DNA of 64,000 nt from an uncultured Commensalibacter sp. (lineage in GTDB: Bacteria; Pseudomonadota; Alphaproteobacteria; Acetobacterales; Acetobacteraceae): NCBI GenBank assembly GCA_946699565.1, contig CAMPDW010000002.1, positions 1 to 64,000 on the forward strand, in the 5' to 3' direction. Under the pieces are notes generated by a model. That model was not told where the DNA came from and made no database searches. It worked only from the letters and a program-made list of their open reading frames with translations. This document shows, in pieces, positions 19,353-29,525 of this stretch. The translations under genes and the position numbers were made by a program. How positions within the stretch are numbered: the first letter of the stretch is position 1; every line of letters begins with the position of its first letter.

Positions 19353-21689
19353 ATGTTTAATCTTGATCTTAATTCCTTACTTATTCAATCAATACTTCCA
19401 GAACTTTACGATCATTTACTTGACCATTCCAATTGCATTCTTGTCGCACCACCTAGATCAGGAAAAACAAGTATGGTTCCTTTAACACTCCTTTCATCAG
19501 CTTGGCGAGAAAAAAGAGAAATTATTTTATTAGAATCACACCACATCGCAACACGTTCTGCAGCCAATCGTATAGCTTTTTTATCCAATGAGAAAACAGG
19601 TCAAGTTATCGGTTATCGAACACGATTGGAAAAAAACAGTTCACAAACAATAATTAAAGTTGTCACCCAAGGTTTATTTCTGAGATTTTTATTGAATAAT
19701 CCTTTTCTAGATCAGATTGCCGCAATTATATTTGACGAAATTCATGAACGTTTTATTGAAACTGATTTGTGTCTAGCTTTATGTCATAATCTATAAAAAA
19801 ATCTGCGCCCTGATTTGCGTTTGATAGCGATGTCGGCAACGCCAATATTAAAAAATCTACAAAAAATTTTTGATTGTAAGGTTATTACAAATTATATCAA
19901 GACTTATCCTATTAAAATTTACCACCGTAAAAGAGATATCTTAACCTGCAAAGATCTTCCTTAAATTACAGCAGCTAAAATGAAGAAGTCTATCACCGAC
20001 ATCAAGACGGTAATATCTTGTTTTTTTTACCAGGTGTAGCAGAAATTCAACGAACAATAGATTTACTCACGATAAAAGAAACTGAAATTCTTCCTCTTTA
20101 TGGTGATTTACCCTCTACTAAACAAGATAAAGCCATACTTCAACCTAATGATAACAGACACATTATCCATGCTACATCAATTGCAGAAACATCTTTGACG
20201 GTTCCTGGTGTTTGTATTGTCATTGATGGTGGATTCCGTAGAACAGCTCATTTTAATGGAGACACAGGATTTTCTTGTCTTTTAACACAAAGAATTTCTA
20301 AAACAGCAACCAAACAAAGAGCTAGACGTTCTGGACGTGAGCGTGACGGGGTAGTTTATCGTCTATGGACCAAAACGATGGAAAGAAGTTTCGCTTTACA
20401 CGATCAACCTGAAATATTATTCAGCGAATTAAGTTCTTTTCTATTAATTTACCAATCCTAATCTGAACTTATGGAAATTTCGATCAAAGATTTAACTTTT
20501 CCTGATCTACCTTCCAAGGGTTATCTAAAAGCGGCAAGTAATCTATTAAATTTATTAGGAGCCTTGAATGAAAAAGAGGAAATTACAGACTTTGGTCAAT
20601 CCGTGATTTAATTTGGTTCGCATCCACGTCTGGCATGCATGATGCTTAGAGCACAAACAAATCAAGACAAAGCTTTAACTACAGATCTAGCAGCCTTACT
20701 TGAAGAACGCGATCCCTTTAAACAAGACAATTCATTTTCTTCCGATATACAACTCAGATTGACTTGACTTCATACTTCTCCACGATTTAAACAAGCTAAA
20801 GATTTATGGCATCGTATTCATCAGATTAGCCAAGAATAAAAAAAGACTAGATATACCTTCAACACAACAGATAGAAGGTGATCCAGCACCTCTTCTTTGT
20901 GCCGCTTTTCCTGACCGATTGGCACAAAAATGTAATGACATTGGATCTTTCCGTTTTGCTGGAGGAAGTGCTGCCTATTTTTCCCAACAAGATCCCTTAT
21001 CTAAAGAAAATATGCTAATTGTTACCAATGTTCATACCACGAAAAAAACATAATTTATCTTGCGGCACCTATTTCTTTATCAACCTTACCTAATTTCATT
21101 TACAATCAGGCACGTCATGAGGAAACCACTACGCTTGATCCCATCAGTGGAAAAATAATTTTTCAAAAATTTTCAATTGGAATAAAACAATAAAACAATT
21201 TCAAGTACAATGTACCTGGGCAAAAAATTATTTGGATGAAACTATTCCTGACTTATCTGGCGAAATGCTGATTTTTCATATTGAAAAATGGTTATCGCCT
21301 TGGATCATGCAATTTAATAATATCAATAATATTAAAATGTTGTAAAAATACTTAAATCCTACCTAGAATGCGAAATTTGCCAACAATTGAATAAATATTT
21401 TCCAACCCATATCACTTTGAATCAAAACCGATTTTTAATTGATTATACACAACCAATCCCCATGATTTCCGAACAAGCACAAAAATTTTATGGTATAAAA
21501 AAAACACCCACTATTGCTAACGGCCAAATTTCAATACAATGTTGTCTCCTTTCACCTGCGAACAGACCACAAGCAATTACACGTCATTTAGAAAATTTTT
21601 GGAAAAAAGAATGGAAAGATATGAGAAAAGATATGAAAGGACGTTATCCGAAACATAAATAGCCAGAAAATCCTTTAAAGATTGAATAA
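19353..21689 (+). pseudogene. hrpB: Degraded ATP-dependent helicase HrpB
   Basis: Remnant of the DEAH-box RNA helicase-like protein HrpB. Conserved pieces lie in order along the region: a Walker A relative (APPRSGKTSMV), the DEIHER box, LRLIAMSATP, LPGVAEIQRTI, IAETSLTVPGVCIVIDGG and the C-terminal KDMKGRYPKHK signature. They are separated by in-frame stops at 19794, about 19961, 20459, 20609, 20765 and 21660 and by at least two frameshifts (near 19970-20018 and after 20840). After the 21660 TAG (at the usual Trp) the tail PENPLKIE reads on to a TAA at 21689, the likely original end. With this many lesions the gene cannot be functional. Confidence 0.92.
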
Positions 21690-21727
21690 ATACTTAAATC
21701 CAACCTTTATAATCCTTTGAATATAAA

Positions 21728-22900
21728 ATGATGTTCATATTAACTAAATATTCGAATCATATCCAAAAGAAATTAAATCTAGACCTCAAAATATGTTTTA
21801 TTTTCCTTCTATTTGTAACTTCTTCCAATGCTGAAGAACTTAAAAATAAAACTGAACAACCCAAAACAGTTGTTCCATCTGCGTCTTTTAATAATTCTGC
21901 GGTACCTTTAGTTGAATATGGACCTTTAACTTTTTCACCACTTGTTAAAAAGGTTGTGCCAGCAGTTGTTAATATCTCAGTTTCACAAAATATTTATACA
22001 AAACAATCCAGAAATATTCATATACCCCCTTCCTTGAAAGGTACCCCCTTTGAGAAAGAATTCAGACAAAGACAACATACACGCAATCGAAAAGTAACCG
22101 AGGCTGGTTCAGGATTTCTTATTGATCCCCACGGTATTATTGTTACAAATACGCATGTTATTGGATCTTCAAACGACATTACGGTTTATTTAACAAATGG
22201 CAAACGCTTTACCGCAAAAGTAATTGGAAGCGATTCCCTTACTGACATTGCAGTCATTAAAATTAAAAGTGATACTCCCCTTCCATATGTTGAATGGGGT
22301 GATAGCCGAAAGGTAGAGGTTGGAGATTGGATTCTTGCCGCTGGAAATCCTTTTGGTTTGGGTTCATCGGTAACAGCTGGAATTGTATCAGCTCGAGGCC
22401 GTGATATAGGTTCCAGCCCGTTTGACGATTTTTTACAATTAGATGCCCCTATGAACCCCGGTAATTCTGGTGGCCCTTCTTTTAATTTAGCAGGTCAAGT
22501 TGTGGCTTTAAATACCGCTATCGTTTCCCCTACAGGAAGCTCTGTCGGTATCGGTTTTGGTATTCCTTCTGAAATTGCCGCACCTATTGTTTCTCAACTT
22601 TGTAAAACAGGATTTATAGACCGTGGTTGGTTAGGCGTTACCCTCGAAGAAGATTCTAGTCATAATGGAGTGAGAATCACTGATCTTGATCAAGATGGTC
22701 CAGCCTATAAAGCCAGAATAAGGATTAATGACCGTGTAGAACTCATTAATGATCAACATGTTGATACAATCAGAACATTTATAAAAACAGTTGCCATTGC
22801 CCATCCAGGGTCTATTTTACAACTTACAATCAAACGAAATAAAAAAAATATCAAACTTGATGTTACAGTTGGGCATAGACCCAAAGACGATACAGACTAA
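21728..22900 (+). CDS. HtrA/Deg-family periplasmic serine protease
   Basis: A trypsin-like quality-control protease. The 390 aa sequence has an N-terminal hydrophobic segment (signal or anchor, about residues 21-35), then the protease domain with the catalytic triad His143 (VTNTHV), Asp173 (LTDIAVIK) and Ser247 (NPGNSGGPS). One PDZ domain follows (about 300-385), including GWLGVTLEEDS. A single PDZ resembles DegS-like or small HtrA members rather than DegP, which has two. The gene is intact although it lies between two decayed loci. Confidence 0.9.
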   Translation: MMFILTKYSNHIQKKLNLDLKICFIFLLFVTSSNAEELKNKTEQPKTVVPSASFNNSAVPLVEYGPLTFSPLVKKVVPAVVNISVSQNIYTKQSRNIHIPPSLKGTPFEKEFRQRQHTRNRKVTEAGSGFLIDPHGIIVTNTHVIGSSNDITVYLTNGKRFTAKVIGSDSLTDIAVIKIKSDTPLPYVEWGDSRKVEVGDWILAAGNPFGLGSSVTAGIVSARGRDIGSSPFDDFLQLDAPMNPGNSGGPSFNLAGQVVALNTAIVSPTGSSVGIGFGIPSEIAAPIVSQLCKTGFIDRGWLGVTLEEDSSHNGVRITDLDQDGPAYKARIRINDRVELINDQHVDTIRTFIKTVAIAHPGSILQLTIKRNKKNIKLDVTVGHRPKDDTD

Positions 22901-22920
22901 AACTTTCAAAAATTTTACTT

Positions 22921-22963
22921 TTTTTTTTCGAAAATTATTTTTTTTAAAAAAAAAATATACTAA
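22921..22963 (+). terminator. Possible T/A-tract terminator after the htrA-type gene
   Basis: Starting 20 bp after the stop codon, a T8 run is followed by CGAAAATTA and then T8A10, which can fold into an A/U-only hairpin. It resembles neither a GC-stem terminator nor a gene, and the homopolymers may simply reflect AT bias. Confidence 0.3.
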
Positions 22964-23135
22964 TATTATTTAGGGTTATTTTTCAAGTAAAACTGAATAT
23001 TTAATATTTATTAATATTAAAAAATTAAGTTTTTATTTAAGAAGAAATAATCTTTTACACTTAAATTTCTGTCATAAAAATTTTAACCTGTTTTTTTTAT
23101 GATATCCCCATAATTGTTTTGATTAAGGAATTTTG

Positions 23136-24203
23136 ATGCATCGTCGTTTTACACAAACCCCTGTATCTCTATTTTTATTGTTTTTCAATAACTTTAAAAT
23201 CAATATTTTGTTATTTTATATAACTTTATTATTCACTACTCAATATAGTTATGGAAGTAGCATAGCAAAATCCAGTACAATCCCAAAACCAATTGAGGAA
23301 GCACCAAGTCAAACAAAAGTACTGGATGAGCAACGTTATACAGGGTCTATTTTATCTCCATCTGGTGCGATTACTAAAGCTGGTGTACTCGCATTGGAAC
23401 CTTATTTTCAATCAACTATCAGCCGTGGTGCTTACCAAGCAAATGGAAGTGTAAAAAATAGTAAACACAGAACTGATTCCGCAGACAGTTTTCTCTTGAT
23501 TAAATACGGAATTACAGATAATTTAACAATTCAAGCCACACCTCAGGTTAACTATGCCTGGAACGGTAAAACCACATCTAGCAGTGTTCATTTTTCTGAT
23601 CTTCCTGTCGAATTTCAATATCGCTGGATTGATCAAGATAATTTACATTACCGACCAAGTTTTACAACATTCCTAGGAATGAATTTTCCAACAGCTGATT
23701 TTGATCAACTAGACCGAGCCCTTGATGCCAATGGAAGTGGACAATATGCACTTCGTTTTGGTATTCATGCTCAAGCTGCCTACGAAGTTTTTCACCGTGC
23801 CCTGAGATTTCGTTGGTGGGGTGTAGGACGTAAACCTCTTGGTCATCGAACAGTTAAAGGGATTAGCTACTATGGAACTGATAGCAGTTTTGAAGGAACT
23901 GTTAGAGGAGGATTGTTTGGTAATGCTGGATTTGCATTTGAATATGGATTAACAAAAGAATGGGTATTGGCTTTTGACTTCCAATATGATTGGGCACAAG
24001 GAACACATATTAAAGGTAACGATAAACATATGGGTTATTTACAACATATTACAGGCGCTTCACATGATTTCCAGGTGGCACCTGGTATTGAATATAACTT
24101 TACCCCTGCTGTAGGATTCATTGCTGGTGCAGCAATAACGGTTGATGGGCATAATACCAATGATTTTGTTCAACCTCAATGTGCCGTAAATATCGTCTTT
24201 TAA
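23136..24203 (+). CDS. Putative outer-membrane beta-barrel protein (transporter-like)
   Basis: About 355 aa with an N-terminal signal peptide ending near SYGSS. The rest alternates short hydrophobic strands and turns (ADSFLLIKYGITDNLTIQATPQ, GIEYNFTPAVGFIAGAA) and ends in an aromatic residue (VNIVF), the usual outer-membrane barrel signature. It resembles proteins loosely annotated as 'transporter' in the phenol-degradation MetA-like family; the substrate is unknown. The ATG at 23136 has AAGGA at 23125, five to six bases upstream, and is preferred over the TTG at 23133. A decayed copy follows in tandem. Confidence 0.65.
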   Translation: MHRRFTQTPVSLFLLFFNNFKINILLFYITLLFTTQYSYGSSIAKSSTIPKPIEEAPSQTKVLDEQRYTGSILSPSGAITKAGVLALEPYFQSTISRGAYQANGSVKNSKHRTDSADSFLLIKYGITDNLTIQATPQVNYAWNGKTTSSSVHFSDLPVEFQYRWIDQDNLHYRPSFTTFLGMNFPTADFDQLDRALDANGSGQYALRFGIHAQAAYEVFHRALRFRWWGVGRKPLGHRTVKGISYYGTDSSFEGTVRGGLFGNAGFAFEYGLTKEWVLAFDFQYDWAQGTHIKGNDKHMGYLQHITGASHDFQVAPGIEYNFTPAVGFIAGAAITVDGHNTNDFVQPQCAVNIVF

Positions 24204-24358
24204 ATAATTTTTGACATATTTGGCACGATTATTACCTATACGTTTTTCAAATTTTACAAAAAATAATTATATAAATATTACTTAATCTTAGATTTTATAT
24301 GGAATCTAAGATTATTTGTATCGATTGCTAAAAATCTACTCTAATGTGAAATTATTGA

Positions 24359-25425
24359 ATGATTTATAGGTTTTCAGCTTTGTATATTTTATTTTATTTA
24401 TTTCTACATAAGTATAAAATTATCCTCTTTTATTTAGGCTTATTCTTTTTATTTTATCCCTTAACTAAACTTCATGCTTTAGAAACACAAACAGCTCTGG
24501 AAACTCAACAAGAACAAAAAGAAAATGAGACAGGGCTCTACCCGTTTTAAAAAAATCAACGTTATACGGAATCCCTATTATCGCCATCAGGTGCCCTTGT
24601 TAAAGCTAGAACTTTTATCTTAGAACCCTATTTACAAAACACAATAAGTCGAGGTGTCTATCAAGCCAATGGTAAATCTAAAAATTCAAAACACAGAACT
24701 GATTATTCTTTAAATTATACCTTATTAAATATGCCATAACTAACCATCTCTCTGTTTAAATATTACCGCAAATCCGTTATATGTGGAACAGGCGAACAAC
24801 TGCAAGTTCAATCCATTTCACAGATTTACCTTTTGAATTACAATATCGATGGATTAATCAAAAAGATACCCATTTCCAACCAATTCAAACAACTATACTG
24901 GGAATGATTTTCCCAACTGGTATCTTGGTAGGCACCTTGATGGTGCTAACACTGGAAATTATATGTTAAGGTTTGAACTACAATCCCAAGCAGCTTATGT
25001 ATTATTCAATCGAGCATTACGTGTATGTATATAGGGCGTTGGAAGAGAACCTTTAAATACTGTTAACTTATGTAATATAAGTAACTATGGAACACAAACG
25101 GATTTTTGGGGTAAAGCAAAATCAAATTTATTTGGCAATACGGATTTTTCCCTTGAATATGGTTTTGAGTAACAAATGGCTTGTTTCTTTTAATCTTGTC
25201 TATGATTAGGCAAGAGGAACTCATATTAGAGGATATTATCTTCACAAATCGAACTCTTATCAACGAAATGTTGACGGTGCTTTTCATGACATTCAAACCG
25301 CACCAGCAATTGAATATAACCTTTCACCCCGTATTGGTGTTATCGTTGGATCAGCAATAACCGTTGATGGACATAATACTAATAAATTTGTTCAACCTCA
25401 AATGGCTGTTAATTTTGTTCTCTAA
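24359..25425 (+). pseudogene. Decayed tandem copy of the upstream outer-membrane protein gene
   Basis: Translated pieces match the intact gene 150 bp upstream, segment by segment: QRYTESLLSPSGAL, LEPYLQNTISRGVYQANG, KNSKHRTD, SIHFTDLPFELQYRWI, and the ending ITVDGHNTNKFVQPQMAVNFVL. The frame is broken by a TAA at 24548, further stops near 24737 and in several later positions, and frameshifts between fragments. Its signal-peptide region differs from that of the intact copy. I read it as an old tandem duplication that has lost function. Confidence 0.88.
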
Positions 25426-25430
25426 ATAAA

Positions 25431-25823
25431 CTAAGCAAGAAAATCCAAACGAGATAAACGCTGATATTTTAAAACCACAATAGCATTTTGACGGAATTTT
25501 CTTGCTAAAACCCTTGCTTTTCTAAGATCCATAACGACCATAAATAAAGGTTCTGAGAATTGTTTTAAGGAACCTTTACCTTTTACATAATAATAATTTG
25601 TTAAATATAAGGATAACTTCTCCATCATTTTTCTGTTCCATCCATCTACTTTTCGCCGTCCCCCAGGATTATAAGCACTAAACATTACTAACTCCTTGTT
25701 TCTCAAAGATTTTGGTATGTTTAATGGATAAAATCCAGTTTTTACACGAATGAATCCAGCCTCATATAAACTTTGCTTATAATTTGATTTTATTCTAGCA
25801 GTTACGGGTAATATTCCAGTCAT
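25431..25823 (-). CDS. DUF3293 domain protein
   Basis: A 130 aa small soluble protein. The stretch VMFSAYNPGGRR is characteristic of DUF3293, where an Asn-Pro-rich motif follows a short strand. No function is established for the family. It starts 2 bp from the rodA stop codon on the same strand, so it is almost certainly co-transcribed with the cell-shape cluster. It ends 5 bp from the end of the convergent pseudogene. Confidence 0.65.
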   Translation of the reverse strand: MTGILPVTARIKSNYKQSLYEAGFIRVKTGFYPLNIPKSLRNKELVMFSAYNPGGRRKVDGWNRKMMEKLSLYLTNYYYVKGKGSLKQFSEPLFMVVMDLRKARVLARKFRQNAIVVLKYQRLSRLDFLA

Positions 25824-25825
25824 AT

Positions 25826-26983
25826 CTATTTCTTTTTTTTCGCAATTTCTTCACCAAATATTGAATTTCTATGAACTTGTACAGATATTAATAATCCAAA
25901 ACCAAACATAACCGTTAACAAGGCAGAGCCACCATAAGAAACCATAGGTAAAGGAACGCCCCCTACAGGAATGGCTCCCATCACCATTGATAAATTAACC
26001 GCACAATAAAAAAAGAAATTCATAGTAATTCCCACGCCCAATAATCGACCAAATTGATTACAAGATCGCATGGAAATAATCATACCTCCAACAACAATTA
26101 ATAATAACAATCCGATTACACAAATACCACCTGTAAAACCCCATTCCTCTGCAATCATAGTAAAAATAAAATCCGTTTGTTTTTCAGGCAGGAAATTTAA
26201 CTGTCCTTGTGTTCCGTGTAAGTAACCCTGCCCCCACATTCCTCCAGAACCAAGGGCAATTTTGGACTGGATAATATTATACCCAGCCCCTAAGGGATCA
26301 TTTTCTGGATGTAAAAAAGTTGTAATTCTGGCTTTTTGATAATCATGTAAATGATTATAAACTATTTTAAATAAAAAGGGTACAGGGACTAAAACTAAAA
26401 GAATTAAATACCAACGCATTCCAGCGGCAAAAAAAATTGTTGCACCTATAAAACCAATAATCAAGGCTGTCCCTAAATTAGGTTCTTTTAAGACCAACAT
26501 GACAGGTATAAGAACTAAAATAGCGGGAATAACAAGTCGTAAGGGATTACCCATTTGTTGCCAGTTCATTTTATAAAACCAGCTTGATAACAATAAAACT
26601 AATGAAATCTTCATTAATTCTGAAGGTTGTATAACAATCCCTCCAATAATAATCCATCTTTCCGCCCCTTTACCAACATGACCCATATGTAAAACTGCCA
26701 ATAATAATAAAATAGCCAACCCATAAAGAGGCCATGCCAGTTTGACCAAAATCTGCGGAGGAAGTAAAGCCACCCCAATCATAATAACAAAACCAACACA
26801 GAATTTTATCAATTGAGGATATGCAAAAGGATAAGATGATCCACCACCGGCTGAATATTGTGCAAAATAACCGATCATTGCCAACAAACAAACCAATCCG
26901 ACATAAAGCCAATTAATACGTTGAAGTTTATTTAAAATCTTGAAATTGGGTTCTGGTCTTAATAAACGTTTTTCAAAAACCAT
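25826..26983 (-). CDS. rodA: Rod-shape peptidoglycan glycosyltransferase RodA
   Basis: SEDS-family polymerase of lateral-wall peptidoglycan, working with PBP2. The 385 aa integral membrane protein has about ten helices. Conserved SEDS segments include WIIIGGIVIQPSELMK near residue 120, FLPEKQTDFIFTMIAEEWG near residue 265, and the C-terminal GVPLPMVSYGGSALLT. It lies 12 bp downstream of mrdA in the mre/mrd cluster. Confidence 0.95.
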   Translation of the reverse strand: MVFEKRLLRPEPNFKILNKLQRINWLYVGLVCLLAMIGYFAQYSAGGGSSYPFAYPQLIKFCVGFVIMIGVALLPPQILVKLAWPLYGLAILLLLAVLHMGHVGKGAERWIIIGGIVIQPSELMKISLVLLLSSWFYKMNWQQMGNPLRLVIPAILVLIPVMLVLKEPNLGTALIIGFIGATIFFAAGMRWYLILLVLVPVPFLFKIVYNHLHDYQKARITTFLHPENDPLGAGYNIIQSKIALGSGGMWGQGYLHGTQGQLNFLPEKQTDFIFTMIAEEWGFTGGICVIGLLLLIVVGGMIISMRSCNQFGRLLGVGITMNFFFYCAVNLSMVMGAIPVGGVPLPMVSYGGSALLTVMFGFGLLISVQVHRNSIFGEEIAKKKK

Positions 26984-26995
26984 TTTGGTTACACT

Positions 26996-28927
26996 TCATC
27001 CAACTTTTTTATCTTTTGATGTATCTTCATTATTATTAGAATTTATATCTTTATTAACTTCTTTATCATTATTTTTTGCAGGATCACGCTTTAACGTCGC
27101 AATCATCATATCCCGTGCCAACGGTGCTGCAACAGAAGCGGCTGCATTCCCATGTTCTACAATAACAGAAATAGCATATTGTGGATCATCATAAGGTGCA
27201 AAACAGATGAAAAGTGCATGTGGACGGTATTTCCATGGTAAATTAGCAGAGTTAAAATGACCACTTTCTCTTAAAGCACGGGAAACACTCTTAACCTGAG
27301 CAGTACCTGTTTTACCTGCCAATAATTTTCCATTAAAATCCATTTTTGCCTTGTTACCAGATCCTCGATATTCATTTACAACAGCAAACATTCCTGAACG
27401 AACTTTTTGCAAAAAATTAGGTTGAATATTTAAATCTGACCAAAACATTGGACTAGATTGAGGCAATAGTATTTTATTGCGTTTTCTTATTAAATGAGGC
27501 GCAATATTTTTACCCGTCGCCATTCTGGCGGTATAAGTTGCCAATTGCAAAGGTGTAACATGAACAAATCCCTGACCAATACCACTAACAATTGTATCAC
27601 CAATATTCCAACGATGTTTATATGTCTCACGCCATTTTGGTGTTGGAATCAATCCAGATTTTACATGCGTTAATTCAATAGGTAACTGAACACCAAGTCC
27701 CAATTTTTTACAAGTATTATAAATGGCTTCCATCCCAGTACGTCTTGCCACTTCATAAAAAAATACATCGCAAGAAAATTTCAACGCACCGTGTAAATCC
27801 AAGGATCCATGTCCATATTTATTCCAACAATGAAATCTACTTCCGCCATAATCATAATGTCCAGAACAATTAATACGCGTTGTTTCTGTTATTGTTCCAG
27901 CCTCCAAAGCAGCTAATGCTACTGCCGGTTTAAAGGTTGAACCAGGGGGATAAGATCCAGCCACCGCTTTATTTGTTAAGGGACTTCTTTCATCTTCCAT
28001 CCATGTTTTCCATTGTGTGTGACTTACACCACTATCAAATAGAGAAGGATTGAATGAAGGATTACTTACCATGGCCATGACCTCTCCATTTTGACAGTTT
28101 AAAACAACTGCACTGGCTGATTGATCAGCCAAAACGGATGAAATATCCTTTTGTAAATCTATATCAATTGTTAATTCGACATCCTGGCCCTGAACACTAT
28201 CAACATGCCCTAACTCGGTAATAATATGGCCAACTGAATCAACTTCAACTTGTACTTCACCCGCTTTTCCGCACAAAACATCTTCCTGTGTTTGCTCGAT
28301 ACCAGCCCTTCCAACACGCATTCCCGGCAATGCTAAAATTCCATTTTGAGCGATATCCTTATCATTTGGTGGAGCAACATACCCAACAATATGAGCTAAC
28401 AAATCTTCAAAGGGATAAAGCCTTTTCGTACCTACATCTATTACGATACCTGGAAGATTAGGTGAGTTAACTTCGATGACAGTCATTTCATCACGGGATA
28501 AAAAATCCTTTAACATAATAGGCACAAATCGACGTTGATGATCAAAATTCGATTGAATACGTGCATAATCATGTTCATCTAAGGTGATCAAATCGCTAAA
28601 TCGTTCTATAATATCAGTAACATTATCTGTCTCTTCTGGAATAATCATTGCACGCCAATTAATCTTATTATTAGCCAGAACAGTACCAAAACGATCTAGA
28701 ATTCGCCCTCTTGGTGGTGATAACAAGCGTTTACTTACAAAATTTTTTTTAGCCATCTTAATATATTTATCACCATCAATAACTTGTAATTTATAAAGAC
28801 GACTAGCCAACAAAGAGAGAATACCTGTTTGAATTGCCAAAATAAGAACTGCTCGCCGAGTAAAAACACGTTTCGAATTCGTATCCGATAGTTCATTTCT
28901 GCTACGATAAGGTATTTTTTTCTTCAT
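26996..28927 (-). CDS. mrdA: Penicillin-binding protein 2 (peptidoglycan D,D-transpeptidase)
   Basis: The elongasome transpeptidase. The 643 aa protein has one N-terminal membrane anchor (AVLILAIQTGILSLLASRLY), the PBP dimerisation domain (LSPPRGRILDRFG), and a transpeptidase domain with the active Ser in PGSTFKP near residue 330 and the KTGTAQ motif near residue 540. A hydrophilic tail rich in Lys, Asp and Asn (KEVNKDINSNNNEDTSKDKK) ends the protein. It is flanked by mreD and rodA in the usual order. Confidence 0.95.
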   Translation of the reverse strand: MKKKIPYRSRNELSDTNSKRVFTRRAVLILAIQTGILSLLASRLYKLQVIDGDKYIKMAKKNFVSKRLLSPPRGRILDRFGTVLANNKINWRAMIIPEETDNVTDIIERFSDLITLDEHDYARIQSNFDHQRRFVPIMLKDFLSRDEMTVIEVNSPNLPGIVIDVGTKRLYPFEDLLAHIVGYVAPPNDKDIAQNGILALPGMRVGRAGIEQTQEDVLCGKAGEVQVEVDSVGHIITELGHVDSVQGQDVELTIDIDLQKDISSVLADQSASAVVLNCQNGEVMAMVSNPSFNPSLFDSGVSHTQWKTWMEDERSPLTNKAVAGSYPPGSTFKPAVALAALEAGTITETTRINCSGHYDYGGSRFHCWNKYGHGSLDLHGALKFSCDVFFYEVARRTGMEAIYNTCKKLGLGVQLPIELTHVKSGLIPTPKWRETYKHRWNIGDTIVSGIGQGFVHVTPLQLATYTARMATGKNIAPHLIRKRNKILLPQSSPMFWSDLNIQPNFLQKVRSGMFAVVNEYRGSGNKAKMDFNGKLLAGKTGTAQVKSVSRALRESGHFNSANLPWKYRPHALFICFAPYDDPQYAISVIVEHGNAAASVAAPLARDMMIATLKRDPAKNNDKEVNKDINSNNNEDTSKDKKVG

Positions 28928-28941
28928 TCCGTATGCAGTTT

Positions 28942-29523
28942 CTACACCTGTTCAGGATCAGCAATTGTTCGATGAGCCCAAGTAAATATAATTGATAACA
29001 TAGGGTAAAGCCCTATAGCAAAAATCGTTTCGAATATAAAGTATGAAACAGGGAACATTCTTAAACTAAAAACAGAAATAAGCAGCCATTGAATAAAAAA
29101 AACTCCAACTACAATTATAGAAAAAATAAACCATACAAGTAAAAAACTATATCTTGTCAAACGAAAACGCTGAGATATACCAATACCATATATGACTAAT
29201 AAAATAAAAATAGCTATTCCAGGCGGAGAAAAATTTAATAAATCTATTAGTAAACCTAAGAAAAACACCCCAATAGCAGGCATTGAAGTTGGACGATAAA
29301 TAGACCAAAAGTATACAAAGGCACTTACAATAGGCAATAACAACTCATTACGGCCCGGTATATTTAAACGAACAGATAAAAATAAAATAATAAATAAAGT
29401 AAAACCCATGGGAACCAGCCAACGTATAAAGTAATCTATTCGCTGAAAACGGGACAGAGAAGGTCGTATTCCAGGAATTCTTTTATGTATTTGACGTTCA
29501 GAATGTTTCTCTTTATTGATCAT
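28942..29523 (-). CDS. mreD: Rod shape-determining protein MreD
   Basis: Integral membrane component of the elongasome. The 193 aa protein has about five to six hydrophobic helices and a polar N-terminus of about 30 residues. Sequence conservation in MreD is low; the assignment rests on size, topology, the motif region around PTSMPAIGVFFLGLLIDLL, and position between mreC and mrdA. It starts 2 bp after the mreC stop. Confidence 0.9.
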   Translation of the reverse strand: MINKEKHSERQIHKRIPGIRPSLSRFQRIDYFIRWLVPMGFTLFIILFLSVRLNIPGRNELLLPIVSAFVYFWSIYRPTSMPAIGVFFLGLLIDLLNFSPPGIAIFILLVIYGIGISQRFRLTRYSFLLVWFIFSIIVVGVFFIQWLLISVFSLRMFPVSYFIFETIFAIGLYPMLSIIFTWAHRTIADPEQV

Positions 29524-29525
29524 TC

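Noticed and set aside
24359..25425. Reading the fragments as separate small outer-membrane proteins
   Set aside because: They align end to end with different parts of the intact neighbouring gene, so they are pieces of one broken copy.
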